From contig OX336343.1 of the NCBI GenBank assembly GCA_946902875.1, positions 5,259,754 through 5,323,753 of the forward strand: a stretch of 64,000 nt of DNA. The letters are read 5' to 3'. A model generated the notes under the pieces. That model was not told the DNA's origin and did not search any database. It was given only the letters and a program-made list of their open reading frames with translations. This document shows positions 1 through 11,511 of the stretch, piece by piece. The stretch comes from Nematopogon swammerdamellus (lineage: Eukaryota > Arthropoda > Insecta > Lepidoptera > Adelidae). The translations under genes were made by a program, and so were the position numbers. Position 1 is the stretch's first letter. Each line of letters starts with the position of its first letter.

Positions 1-65
1 CGGGTTGATGGTCGGAATGTGGCGTGTGGTATGTGTGGTATGTGTGGTGTGTTGTGTGTGTGTGT
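1..65. repeat. TG-rich simple repeat
   Basis: The window opens in a GT-rich run that becomes a clean (TG)n tract at about 50-69. It is a simple repeat with no other content visible. Confidence 0.8.
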
Positions 66-1511
66 GTGTGCCTAGGTACAGACTTTATTCTTATTTTATT
101 TTAGTGATAGGTACATAAGTACCTACTTGTATTTTATCTATAATATTTGAGTGAATACTTAATGAATGAAGGAATGAACAACTTGTAGATAGAATAATAC
201 ATGTTTAAATACCTCTACACTAGATTCAAAGAAGGGAATCATTAATTTGGCATGTGATCAACCTTGAGATTTTCTAAACTGTCGCAGGGGATGATCAAAA
301 TCAATCAAGTGTTTGAGTGAGCGTATACGTCAAGATGACTCGAAGTCCGAGTTCACATTTCGTGCAACTTTGCCAATGACTGTCAAAATGTGGTGGAACG
401 ACGTACGAGTTCGAGTAGACCACGAGACCGTTTCGTGCACTCACTCACTTGTACATTTGACAGATACGACGGTGCCATTTATACCTACTCGTTCACTTTG
501 CTCGAGCTCGTCGATCGAGTGGAATTACCACGGTCGGGCTGCTGAGTGTATAGCCTATTAAATGATAATGTTAAAAGTATGAGAGTTACATTAATCCGAA
601 TTAGTTTAAATTTATATTATTTATTTAAGGTTTACCATAACTAAAGATCTTGAACTTGCTCATTGATGAGTATTTTGAAAGGTAAAGTGACAGCGTAAAG
701 TTTCGGCACGAATGTGTTTATATATTTTGTAGGGGGTCTTATATAAATACCTTGGTTCGTATTAGTCGGCAGCGGCCTGTGTCAGACTGCTGCTGGACGT
801 GGGCATTTCCAGGGGTTTCCCACCTCGCTCGGTGTTTCACTTTAATTTTATTCTGCTCTTGCCTACCTATGGGGTTATAGGTGCACTTAACTGAAGGAGG
901 AGCGTTCCATTTTATGCTTAGGCGTGGTCGACGATCGGGCGTCTGTCTGCTACAGAGTATCGGATAAACGACGAATGTGCTCGGACACTGCATATGATTG
1001 CGCAACATTTGTTGGAATGAAATTATGGATATTTATTTATATCTGTATGTGTAAGATTGTTTGGATAACTTTTGTTGTAATTGGGCGTTGCCAATGGACG
1101 AGCATACTAGAGAAGTAATGGGTATGCATTCTGAGTGAACGGTTCCGGACGAATGAATGTGTGAGGGGATGATCAGTGCCTGAAACTTTTGAAGTTCGTT
1201 ACTTCCAGGAATTCATAACGGAAAGTGTGAATTGGTAAAAGTTTGAATCGAGGTTAAATGATAATTTCTCACAGAATAGTTTGTGAAGTGGAATTGTAAG
1301 GGGTATTACGGGGTTTGAGTGATTTAGGGGATTAGGCATTGGATGGGTACTTGCTGAAAAAAAAAAAATTTTTTTGTAAAATATATAAAATATTGACATT
1401 TTGTGTTATTTTACAGGTTACAAGAAAACCTACAAAGGAAAAGGATTGTGATAAAATAGGAACCAGAGAAAATTTATCTAATGGAATAACTTTGTAAAAT
1501 AAAGTAAAATT

Positions 1512-1536
1512 AAAAAAAAAAAAAAAAAAAAAAAAA
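1512..1536 (+). repeat. poly(A) tract
   Basis: A run of 25 A residues follows an AATAAAG-like string at about 1498. It could be the tail of a retroposed sequence inserted in the E1 interior or a simple expansion. No recognisable body lies upstream. Confidence 0.6.
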
Positions 1537-1903
1537 TGTAATTTTATTAAGCGCCTTGTCAAAATTGATTATGTGAAACAACCTACTGTTACGCATAATC
1601 GTTACACTATACAAAACCTTCTTCAATTTCTATTATCACGTTATCTATCGGTGACTTTTATCATGTTAAGGATACTTTGTCGGTAGCGAGCGTATTGAAT
1701 TGTTGATAGACGTAGTTGTGGGTAGCATTCTCATAAATACTGTAAATAAACACTAGAGTAGTGCTCATTAAATTATTGTTAAAATAAATAGATTCATGCG
1801 GGTTAAAAAAAAATTAAATTAAAATACACTGAGTAAGAAAAGTCATGCGGGCGAAAAAATAAAACTTTAAATAAAAAAAAAAAAAAATTTAAATGAACTG
1901 CTT

Positions 1904-3280
1904 GCATAGCCTAAGCCGGTGGTGGTAAGGTATGTTATGTGTTCTTCACGGACCCGCTCTGTCCTGCCGAACTGCTTGCATAGCCTAAGCCAGAGGTGGT
2001 AAGGCGTGTATTGCATTGTAAACGGTGATGTACTGTTTCGGTCCTTACGTTAAATAATAATAATAATAATAATTCTCGTCTCCCGTCGCCGGCGAGAATA
2101 CCGTTTTTGTTTGTGTCTGTTTGTATAAGTTTTATATAGGTAATTTATTTTATAAATATATAAAATTGATATAAATAGGTATAAAAAAAAAAACGGGAAA
2201 ACAAATATGACAAAATAAATAAATAAGATGCTGTACAGTGAGGAGAGTTAAACTAAATTACTTCTAAATAAGAAGTAACAAAAGTTTAGAGTAGACTTGT
2301 TGACTTGAGTGGATGGTTTTGGATGTTTGTGTAAAATACGCGAGTAAACCTGCGGGTATTATAGTGTCTGTACTCTGTAGTGAAATTTCCTTCTAATGAG
2401 AGCAGCGCTCTAACCTGAAGGGACCTTTACAAGGAATCAGGATACTTTGGTTTCGTTTGGTTTTCCCATACATTGCTTCGAAAATAATGTTAAATTAAAT
2501 TCAGTGTGATGAACACACAATTTGGGACTTAGAAAAGGTGAGGTGAAAATGCCTTAAGTGCAGAACTTTACATTTTACTGAGTCCGACTCACGCTGGGGA
2601 GGGATTATGACATCGTCTACTAAAGGCGTTCCGAACACACAAAAAATGGAGCGTTGGAAGTTCAGGATGACATTTTCTGGTCTATGTACAGTGAATGAGT
2701 GTAGTATTTGGTTTGAAATCATTAACCGGAGCAATGTTGGATGAGTTAAAGTAGAATCGTTTACAAGCATACCGAGTCCGTCTATTCGTCAATAGGTGAG
2801 TTAGGATCCAAAATGATGCATGAGTCGATTTCGAAGTCTTTTGAAAATATGTATCCCGATTACTCTGCCTTTAATGGAAGCTTGTTGTGCTAGGATACAT
2901 GCATAGCCTAAGCCGGAGGTGGTAAGGTGTGTTATGTGTTCTTCACGGACCAGTTCTGTCCTGCCGAACTGTTTGCATAGCCTAAGCCGGAGGTGGTAAG
3001 GTGTGTATTGCACTGTAAGCGGTGATGTTCTGTTTCGGCCCATACGGTAAAGGGTGAGACTAGAGGTTCCTGCACTGTTGGGAAATCTGTTAGAGGCAGA
3101 ATATAGGGATCTAAGGCTTTGAGGTGATAACTTTTGCCTAAATTCCTAGATTTATTAATAATAAACTAAATCAATTACACTAAAATATTTGTTTAATGTA
3201 GTATTGGCACGAGCTGCAAATGGAAGATAAGGGAAAGAGTGCAAACATGGTCTAAGCCGGAGGTGGTAAGGTTGTGGTAT
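1904..3280 (+). repeat. E1 interior GCCTAAGCCGGAGGTGG repeats
   Basis: The motif GCATAGCCTAAGCCGGAGG starts at 1904, 1978, 2901 and 2975, with a weaker copy near 3246. Within each of the two pairs the spacing is 74 bp. The intervening sequence, about GGTAAGG to CTGCCGAACTG, is also repeated. One diverged copy occurs in the E2 interior near 47097, which supports common descent of the two elements. Confidence 0.75.
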
Positions 3281-4090
3281 GCATTCTAAAAATCTTTTCT
3301 CTTTAAGCTAAGGGAGATAAATCCTAAGCTGGAGGGTAAGAACTTCCTAAAGCACGTGGACAGATGGTGTTGAAAAAAAAAAAAACACACAAATTAAAAA
3401 TTATAGAAGAAGGGGTCTCTGGAAGGGAACTTGAACCCTAACAGTGATAAATGATTATATATACAAACTTCTTGGAAGGGAACAATAAAACCCTAACAAA
3501 GAAGAAGTAATTTTCAAGATCATAATGTATATAGCTTCTTAACGAGATCAAGCGTCACGGAATGAGGTTCCGTTGACTTTGCTTCGTTACGAACCTCTAT
3601 GCGGGCGACTGTGATGGAATCACACAAGGTAAAAAAGATAAATATATAGCCAATAGTAATTCAAAGCTAAATTATAGAACATTAAAACGTTTCATTAACA
3701 AAATAATTTATATTACAATTTAACTAATCACCTAATAAATTCAATCGTGACTGCACACTCCACTAAGAAATAAAATGGCGCGAACGGCCATTACAATACG
3801 ACGCGCAATTAGACAAACAAGAAATATAATAACATCAGTTGGTTCGCATATAAAACACTATAGAGCGCCGAGGCGGGGAAGGTAGCATGAGGTAATCCTG
3901 ACACGCGGTGAGAGGGGAACAAGACATGGGCGCGTACGAAACGGCGGAGAGGTGAGGTAAGAAGGCGCGCGTCTTGCGGGCGCGGGGTCAGAGATCGCGG
4001 TATCATCACGCCGTTTGAGCGCGGCTTGAGGTAGCGAGTCAAGGAGCGCGAGTAGTGATTATTTCGCTGCGAGTTGTTAGTATGAAAGAA

Positions 4091-4700
4091 TGAATTATTG
4101 TCAAGACACGATCGTGACACGCTCATACTGCGGGGCCACCGTACGTTTTGTTCCTATGTGTCAGAAACGTGACAAGCTCATACTAATAATTTATTTTTAT
4201 TTCCATACTAAATTTGTGTCAGGACACGAATGTGACACGGCCATACTACGAGGCCGCCGTTCGATTTGTTCCTGCATGACACAACCGTGTCCAGCACATA
4301 CTAATTAATCTAATTTTATCTCCATACTAAAATAGTATCAGGACACGAATGTGACACGGCCATACTACGAGGCCACCGTTCGATTTGTTCGAGCGTGTCA
4401 CAACCGTGTCCAGCCCATACTAAAAATTAAATTCTATCTCCATACGAAATTTCGCTCTGTGACACGAACGTGTCACGGCCATACTACGAGGCAACCGAGC
4501 GTTTTGTTCCTGCGTGTCAAGAACGTGTCACGGCCATACTAAGAGGGCGCCGTTCGATTTGTTCCTGCGTGTCCGATTCGTGTCGAGTCCATACTAATGA
4601 TTCAATTTAATCTCCATACTAAATTCGTGTCAGGACACGAATGTGACACGGCCATACTATGAGGTCGCTGGTCTAATTGTTCCTGCGTGTCTGGAATCTG
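4091..4700 (+). promoter_or_regulatory. Enhancer-like GTGTCA/TGACAC tandem array, block 1
   Basis: About six degenerate units of roughly 90-130 bp each carry paired GTGTC and GACAC motifs in inverted orientation, followed by GGCCATACTACGAGGC and TTTGTTCCTGCGTGTC. The array lies upstream of the promoter at 5833, where U3 enhancers of an LTR would be expected. The bound factor, if any, is not known. Diverged larger segments around 3660-4090, 4790-5100 and 5225-5540 look like higher-order copies of the spacer. Confidence 0.6.
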
Positions 4701-5561
4701 GACATGACGGAGTTTATGGGAATTTGAAGTTTCGTGATCTCTGTGAAGATATCGCACAGGGTCTAAAATTATTTTAATAATTATTTATTAATGATTCAAA
4801 CTAATACACTAAACATTTTATAAAGGGAAGAGTATATAAACAAAGTACCAGTTATTAAACAAAAACATAAAATAAAACAAAACAACGTTTCATTGAGTAT
4901 GACGCCAACATTCAAATAAATATCCGTTGGAGCGTGCGCGCGGGGCGGAGAGAGGTATGAGGTAAACAAGACAAGGGGTGAGGTATTACCGAGCTGCGGG
5001 CGCGCGTGGGCCGCGGGGCGAGGCGGAGCGACCTGAGGTAATTTGTCAAGCGGTGCGGGAGGGGTTTTCGTTAAGCGGTGTTAGTATGAAGGAATGGTTT
5101 CGTGTCCTGACATGAATAAAACACGACGATGGTAAGGAGATTTCGATTGGTTTCTGCGTGTCCAGGTTCCGTACATGAATAGTATTATCAAACACGGAAG
5201 ATGGTATCACGCATGTACAGGAATTAATATATAGACAATAAGAAAACTAACAACTTGGAACGTTAGCATTTTAAATGAAAATACTCGAAGAATATAGACG
5301 ATATTAAACAAAAATATATAAATAAAACACTCCGTTATGGCGCTAAAAGTCGATTTATTAATAGAGCACATGTAATAACATCAATTAATTTATATAACAA
5401 AAGCAACAGTTCTCTGCATGCGGAGATGCACAATGGGTGCGGGGAAGTGGTGTTAAAACCCCCGAAGTAGAGGTAAATCGCATCGCTGACGAGCGAAACA
5501 GCTTTAGGTACCATGTGGAAGGTACGAAGAGGGTTTGTTTTCCCTCCAAAATCGAATTTAT

Positions 5562-5822
5562 ATCGTGTCACAAACGTGTCCAGTTCATACTAAAAACATA
5601 AAATTATCCTCCATACAAAATTACGAGTCCGGACAGAAACGTGACACGGCCATACTACGAGGCAGCCGATCGATTTGTTCCTGCGTGACACAAACGTGTC
5701 CAGCCCATACTAAAAATCGAAATTCAATCTCCATACAAAATCGCGCTCCGTGACACGAACGTGTCATGGCCATACTAGGAGGCCACCGTTCGATTTGTTC
5801 CTGCGTGTCAGGATTGTGACAC
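5562..5822 (+). promoter_or_regulatory. Enhancer-like GTGTCA/TGACAC array, block 2
   Basis: Two to three further units of the block 1 repeat end only about 10 bp before the TATA box at 5833. They share the motifs GTGACACGGCCATACTA and TTTGTTCCTGCGTG with block 1. The position favours an enhancer or promoter-proximal role, which is an inference. Confidence 0.6.
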
Positions 5823-5832
5823 GAGGAAAGAT

Positions 5833-5870
5833 TATAAAAGGAGAGGGAGGGGAGCGTGGGGAGTTCAGTC
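5833..5870 (+). promoter_or_regulatory. LTR core promoter: TATA box and initiator
   Basis: TATAAAAG at 5833-5840 is followed by TTCAGTC at 5864-5870, a match to the arthropod initiator consensus TCAGTY. The inferred start A at 5867 lies 34 bp after the first T of the TATA box. This would mark the U3/R boundary of the E1 LTR and transcription to the right. Confidence 0.65.
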
Positions 5871-5934
5871 TGTTTTGGGAGTCGAAGGAGACGGTCGTGC
5901 GTATTTAGCGAGAGCCCAGGTACGAAAGTTAGTA

Positions 5935-6053
5935 CGGCTTCGCTCGCGTGAGTTTTCGAATAAGTTCGGGAAAGAAGTATCGCTCGGCTTCGCTCGCGTG
6001 TATTTTCGATTGGGTTTTCCTAGTGAATAATTTCACTCGGCTTCGCTCGCGTG
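5935..6053 (+). repeat. Three copies of CGGCTTCGCTCGCGTG
   Basis: Exact copies start at 5935, 5985 and 6038, about 50 bp apart, each followed by a T-rich spacer containing GGGTTTTC or similar. They lie just downstream of the inferred transcription start, in presumed leader RNA. Confidence 0.8.
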
Positions 6054-6109
6054 TATTTTTGATTGGGTTTTCTTAGTAAATGAATTTGGTAAAAAACCCC
6101 GGTGATTTA

Positions 6110-7070
6110 AATTAGTTTAATTTCGTGAATATTAGTGTGGGAATTTCTGTAAAGCTTTCGGAGTTGCAAATGAAGGTTGAGCTGGATTTTGTAATTTTGG
6201 GGGTGATATAGGGGTTTTCAACTAGTTTTACGGAAAATATTTTGGATGTTCTTTTTGAGCCTTTTGAGTTCTGGATGAAGGTCGAGCTGGATTCTGGAAT
6301 CTTGACTGGTGATGGAAGGACTTCCAAAGAACTTTTACAATGACACTATGTCCGAACTGGCCTACCATGAGGACTGGTACATTGGGAAGGTTTTCTTAGT
6401 TCATAAATGATTTTGTAAAAACCGGTGAATAAAGTTTGTTTGTTTCGTAAATTTTAGTGTGGGAATTTCTGTAAAGCTTTCGGAGTTGCAAATGAAGGTT
6501 GAGCTGGATTTTGTAATTTTGGGGGTGATATAGGGGTTTTCAACTAGTTTTACGGAAAATATTTTGGATGTTCTTTTTGAGCCTTTTGAGTTCTGGATGA
6601 AGGTCGAGCTGGATTCTGGAATCTTGACTGGTGATGGAAGGACTTCCAAAGAACTTTTACAATGACACTATGTCCGAACTGGCCTACCATGAGGACTGGT
6701 ACATTGGGAAGGTTTTATTTTATATTAAAATATAATGGACTGTGACCTGATCATAAATTTCACGCACATAAAGGAAGTCAGTGAATGGAGTTTGTTTGAT
6801 TCGTGAATTTTAGTGTGGGAATTTCTGTAAAGCTTTCGGAGTTGCAAATGAAGGTTGAGCTGGATTTTGTAATTTTGGGGGTGATATAGGAATTTTCAAC
6901 TAGGTTGCGAATTATATTTTGGATGTTCTTTTTGAGCCTTTTGAGTTCTGGATGAAGGTTGAGCTGGATTCTGGAATCTTGACTGGTGATGGAAGGTTTT
7001 CCAAAGAACTTTTACAATGACACTATGTCCGAACTGGCCTGCCATGAGGACTGGTACATTGGGAAGGTAT
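6110..7070 (+). repeat. Three tandem units of about 320-360 bp in the E1 LTR
   Basis: The landmark AGTGTGGGAATTTCTG starts at 6134, 6456 and 6812, and each unit ends near GGTACATTGGGAAGG (about 6395, 6714 and 7068). Units 1 and 2 are almost identical over roughly 270 bp, while unit 3 is slightly diverged. Short open frames on the minus strand simply repeat with the unit and are not taken as genes. Confidence 0.9.
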
Positions 7071-7870
7071 TTTAAAATATAGAGAAGATTAAAAGAAACA
7101 AAACCCGATCTTTAAATTCGTAAATCCTACGTATATAAGAGTGTTTGAACCACGCGTAATATTTAAAAATATGTCGAATTTAAATATGTAAAATCAGTGG
7201 TTTTACCGTATTTTGATATAAAAGTATATTTTTATTAAGTGTTAACTTCGCGATTAGATTCAGTGGCGGGTGTTGTGGTTTCGTTTGAATTTATTATTTT
7301 ACGCTATTCTATTTGTAATGGTGTTTTATTTAAGGTGATTTTAGTGAATCGTGTCAGACCGGTTAGGATAGTGGAATTCAAAGGTAAATTTTGTAATATA
7401 TATGCACATGCAACATTCTGGCTAGTTACGTTTTAGGACGTAGGGAGATTGCGTAAATCAGGTTTAAATATACCTGTATAGGTTATATAGATTATGACCA
7501 ACACACCATTTTAATAAACCCTTAAGAAAATATTCCTAATTGATTTCGGTGAAAGGTGGACCCCTGACCGCATCATTTGGAATAAAACAATTTCTGTAGG
7601 TATGTCAATAGATAGCCACAGAAATGTAAACCATAACATATACACTATACACTCACAATTAAAAGCATACACTTATGCCTTTAGGGAGGACAAAAGAATA
7701 TCTTTTGAACTCCAACATAACACTACGAGATTAAATTGATAAATCTGTCTGAAGATGTATATTTTGTACAGATTAGAAAACGGGGACTCCTAGGGACAAA
7801 TAATAAATTTGTAGCTTAAGTACAAATTTATCTGCGTTGGGAGTCACGGGGACTGGCGATGGATAAATAT

Positions 7871-7941
7871 CGTATGGACCGAGGGTCCATACGAATTTAG
7901 TGGGGCCAGTTCCACAAACCCCTTCAAAAGGGGTCAATAAA
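7871..7941 (+). promoter_or_regulatory. Two stem-loops and a polyadenylation signal in the E1 LTR
   Basis: A perfect hairpin has 10-bp arms at 7871-7880 and 7884-7893 with a 3-nt loop. A second has arms CCCCTT at 7919-7924 and AAGGGG at 7928-7933. AATAAA follows at 7936-7941. The E2 LTR has two hairpins in the same order with different stem sequences at 38326-38376, which suggests conserved RNA structure near the 3' end of the R region. Confidence 0.6.
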
Positions 7942-8525
7942 AGTTTGTATTGTTGAAGTTCTAAAATTTAGAAGAAAATATAAAATAATAGATTTCATCT
8001 ATTGAACAGCACAACAAAATTAAGCTATCAAGTAATACATTGATCATAATTTAATAATAACAATAACACAAACATCAGAACACTTTCATTTTGAATTTTG
8101 GCGGGTCTCACAAGCTCGCAAGCGAGGCGCGTGAGCGCGCTGTCGAAGCGTGCACATAGAACACAGAGGGAAACCAGAAGGGTTTAATGACTATAGATGA
8201 ATGAGCAATTAGTTTAGTAAGCGCTTTAATGATGATATTAGAATTTACTAGAATACATTTAGGAAATGAGAGTTAGTACTCTGAGTTATTACGGTACACA
8301 ACGGCTTCCTGAAAAGGAAGTAATAATTGGGTCCATTTTACAGGAATTATGTGTACGAATTAGCGACACTGTTTCTGACAAACCTAGAGATCACTTGAAA
8401 GTTATACGCTGGCCATATTTCGATTCTTTATATTCTAGTTGTTCTAGAGCTAAAGAGTTGATTTTTGATAATTCTGCCTTTAATATCTAAGGAAAAACAA
8501 TAGGTATAGGGTAGAGGTTATTACA

Positions 8526-9569
8526 AGCTAAACGGACGGGATGCCATGGGATGCGATAAGAAGGAATGGATAAGTTTTGTCATATGTTAAAATATTGTTA
8601 CAATTAGAGTTTTATTATTTTTTTGAATTAGTTACCTATATACACGTGGAACGATTACTTACACCTCATGTAATACGTGGAATAACTTTCTTATACCATT
8701 ATAGGTACTGGCAGTATCTACTTGTAAGTATATATATTATCATTATTAATATATTAGGCAGTCACCTACTTAACTTGATTTTGTACATACAGAGATGTTC
8801 TGTCTGTGGTTTTGTATACCAGTTGAATGCATGCACCTAGGTAGGTAGGCGGACACATGTAATTAAGTAAATGAGATTATAGTATTGCACTTTGATCCGT
8901 TTTAGTGTAGGTTACGTTACGACAGTTCTATATACTTACACTAATGATGTAAGTAAATAAATGTACTTACCTATACTGTAGTCAGTTTTTTGCAAGACGG
9001 AGGAAAGTGACGTTTGGAGTGTTGCCAGTTTCCGTCAAAATAGTCATGTAGCAGTTTTTATCGATATTTTAATCGATTGATTAACGAATTAAATGCTGTG
9101 AACTCGAATATTTACCTCATTTGGATTTTTGACAAAATCTTCAGCTAAATCTAGCTAGAAAGAAGCTAGTTGGCATCACCGCAGATGAGATATTAGTTAC
9201 TACGTGCATCAATCAACACAGGTGTAGCGTATATGTGTAAAGGTGTGTGTGACACTATAGTAATCTGTGGTGTGTATAGTGATAGCGGAAATAAAATATT
9301 TGTGTTTCACTTTATTAGTCAGGATTTCGAAGTCGAATTATAACTAAACTAAAGAACATACAATCAATAAAAGTCGATAGTATTTTTATCGACTTCGATC
9401 ATAAGCTGTGTGAAGAAGGGTGCAACCCTATAATGTCAGTCAAACAAATGTCACTTTCCTTCGATAAACCGTGTACCGGCTGTGGAACGTGTTCAAATTA
9501 TTTCAGGGTCGATGGTATTTTATTGCCGATGACTTAGCTAAGTTTTAGGTCTAATGAATTAACATACCA
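8526..9569. other. Unassigned AT-rich stretch
   Basis: No gene, recognisable repeat or long frame was seen. The sequence is AT-rich, with short TAGGTA/TACCTA strings common in lepidopteran intergenic DNA. Short open frames here lack any familiar motif. Confidence 0.5.
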
Positions 9570-10200
9570 GTAAAGAAGACTCGTATCAAATTCAAAAACT
9601 TCACGAAGCGCAGCTCCCATAGCACAGTCACACAAACAAAATAAACTTCACTTCACCGAGTTGTCAGTCAGTATCCAGCCGGTCAAAATAAATATTGTGG
9701 AACTTTCAAAATAAACCGGCCAAGTTCGACCGAGTCCGCCGCCGCTCTAAATATAGCAGTTCCAGTCTAACTACTTAGAGAAACTGAGCACTTTACTCGA
9801 TTCACACGCCGAAATGTCGTATCGTACGTTCGGATTATTCGTGCGAGTGAAATATACTCGCGCGACGAGTGAACTTTCGCGATGAGAAAGCGGCACCGGG
9901 CGGAACGACCGTCTCCGGTGAGGTAGCAGAAACGAATGCGGAGCGAGCGAGCGAGCGAACGAACACCGCCGCTCGCTCGGCAGCGAGCAAGCAGTGCGGG
10001 CGGAGCGGAGGCGGTAGCGGTACGGAGGCGGAGGACGACTGCTGGCTGGGCACGTCCGCCCCGCAAAGACGGGCCGCGCCAAAGCGAAAGGAAACGGATG
10101 ATTATACGCACTGCACTCTGCACCCTGTCCCTGCCTTGTCTTCCTTCAGGGCTGTCGCATGTCAGCAGCACGCAGGACAGCCGCGGAAAATCATTCATTT
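9570..10200 (+). promoter_or_regulatory. GC-rich, CpG-rich promoter-like block
   Basis: The block is GC- and CpG-rich compared with its flanks. TAAATATA at about 9747 lies some 25 bp before TCCAGTCTAAC, a loose TATA/initiator pairing. CCGGTGAGGTA at about 9915-9925 could be a splice donor. Several overlapping open frames of 72-143 codons lie here on both strands. They are low-complexity (Arg, Ser, Ala, Glu) and typical of GC-rich DNA. It may be the 5' end of a host gene or the edge of a transposon. No coding region can be called. Confidence 0.3.
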
Positions 10201-10277
10201 GGAAGTATTATGGAAATTACAAATATATTATTACAAAATATTGTATAATTTTGTTCAATCTAGTTTTTTTTTAATCC

Positions 10278-10615
10278 GGTACCTATAAGGCTGGCTGAGT
10301 CGGATGGGCCAAAGCGCATGCTCCGACCAGCCAATATCACCTCCGAGAAGGTAGGTGCCATACCGGGGCCTCCCCTGGATTGCTGGCTATACTGGACTAG
10401 AGGAGAACACAACCGAGGCTGCTATGCGGCAATCTTGCATCCAGTACGTTGGTAACCAACTCAGTCGGCTACAATTTGAGTAGGTATGAAGGTAATTTTT
10501 TTCGTCAGAAAAAACTCATTGGTTGGTACACGCCGACCGGATTCGAACCTCGGACCTCTCGCATGAGAAGCCAATGCCCAACCAAACCACTCGGAAACCC
10601 GCCGCTTACGATATA
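10278..10615 (-). mobile_element. SINE A copy 1 (tRNA-headed)
   Basis: On the minus strand the head (about 10540-10615) contains a tRNA-like A-box region, GAGTGGTTTGGTTGG, and a B box, GAGGTTCGAATCC, as in RNA polymerase III promoters of tRNA-derived SINEs. The tail, with CTGGCTGGTCGGAGCATG and a 3' end like GGTACCGGATT, matches the copies at 13084-13475 and 51600-53065. The central core seen in the other copies is degraded here. Confidence 0.75.
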
Positions 10616-11424
10616 GGTATATAGGTAGGTGGACACATTTAATTGAGTAATGAGATGATACATTGAGCAAATGTTTTCCGTTATATTCATGGGTAGCACA
10701 CCGTGCTCTGTTCCGTCGGAAGTATTGCTTGTATGTATGTACCTACCTACCGGAATTTAGTTTTTAATTACTTTTTATTTTATATCTTTGTTTGTTATAT
10801 AAGATTGTTTTTCTGTTAACTATTCAAAGGGCTGAATATAATGCCTTCTTTCATTTCATGGTTGGATCAGAAATTCAGAACCTATAATAGAATAGAATTA
10901 CAAGCTCAGAACACCAACCAATCAGCGTGGCCTTCTTTCTTTACCCAGCCGCGCGTTTTCTTGCTCTGTGGTCATAACAGTAATTTTTGAGAAATAAATA
11001 ATGTGGAAAACTTTTCCCTTCCAACAAATCAATTTTCACTTCACGAATTAAGATGGTGGAGAGGGTCGAGGAATTTATAGGTCGTGGGGAAATTTGAGTT
11101 ACGTTGAGTTCTAATCAAGGAATAAGGAGTAGCTGGAAGGGCAATGGAACAGCCGTACTAATGAACTTTACCACCAAACCACGATTACCGTTTCACTTGT
11201 GACATTTTAGTCGTTATTACGATAGAAGTAGTCTACTCGGACATGTTTCTTTCTACTGCGGCTGAACATAATATGCACTGTCATGCGATGCGAACTCGTG
11301 CGCAGTACCTATGAACTAAGTCAACCGGTACTTACTTGCAGCGCGGGGACCACGCCTCCTTTTCCCCTCTAATCAACTCAAATGATCTGTGGTTCTAACT
11401 CATACATACACACATATCATACAA
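10616..11424. other. Unassigned stretch
   Basis: AT-rich sequence with TAGGTAGG/CCTACC strings. No gene or classified repeat was recognised. Confidence 0.5.
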
Positions 11425-11511
11425 GCTGTATCCCGACAATCGGGATAAGCAGAATAATCGGTGTTGTGCTGCAAGAACTCTGGTAAATTACAGCACAACA
11501 CCGACCACCAC

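Larger units (their letters stand above)
1..8525 (+). mobile_element. E1: large non-coding LTR element, 3' part (interior plus 3' LTR)
   Basis: This is the right-hand part of an LTR element whose 5' end lies outside the window. It is recognised by comparison with the complete element E2 at 36267-50150. Sequence at about 2280-2480 aligns with 46450-46640, 2900-3120 with 47095-47230, and the interior/LTR junction at 3601-3625 with 47587-47611. The U5-like segment at 8266-8400 aligns with 38555-38690. No open frame resembles gag, pol or env, and the short frames in 1-3600 look random. The left limit of the element is unknown and may be anywhere at or before position 1. The right end at 8525 is inferred by aligning the last bases with the end of the E2 LTR. 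Confidence 0.6.
3610..8525 (+). repeat. E1 3' long terminal repeat (about 4.9 kb)
   Basis: The LTR starts TGTGATGGAATCACA right after GCGGGCGAC, matching the E2 interior/LTR junction (GGCGGGCGAC then TGTGATGAATCACA). The first 14-15 bases are themselves a near-palindrome. The inferred end is the CA at 8524-8525, aligned with the end of the E2 LTR. In order it carries GTGTCA/TGACAC repeat arrays, a TATA/initiator promoter, a three-fold GC motif, three units of roughly 320-360 bp, two stem-loops with AATAAA, and a U5-like segment. It is nearly twice as long as the E2 LTR, so the family differs mainly in repeat content of U3 and R. The mate LTR is outside the window, so the length rests on homology alone. 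Confidence 0.6.

Noticed and set aside
9767..10288. Overlapping 72-143-codon frames in the GC-rich block
   Set aside because: Frames are open on both strands at once and are Arg/Ser/Ala-rich, as expected from GC-rich DNA without stops; some lack an ATG.
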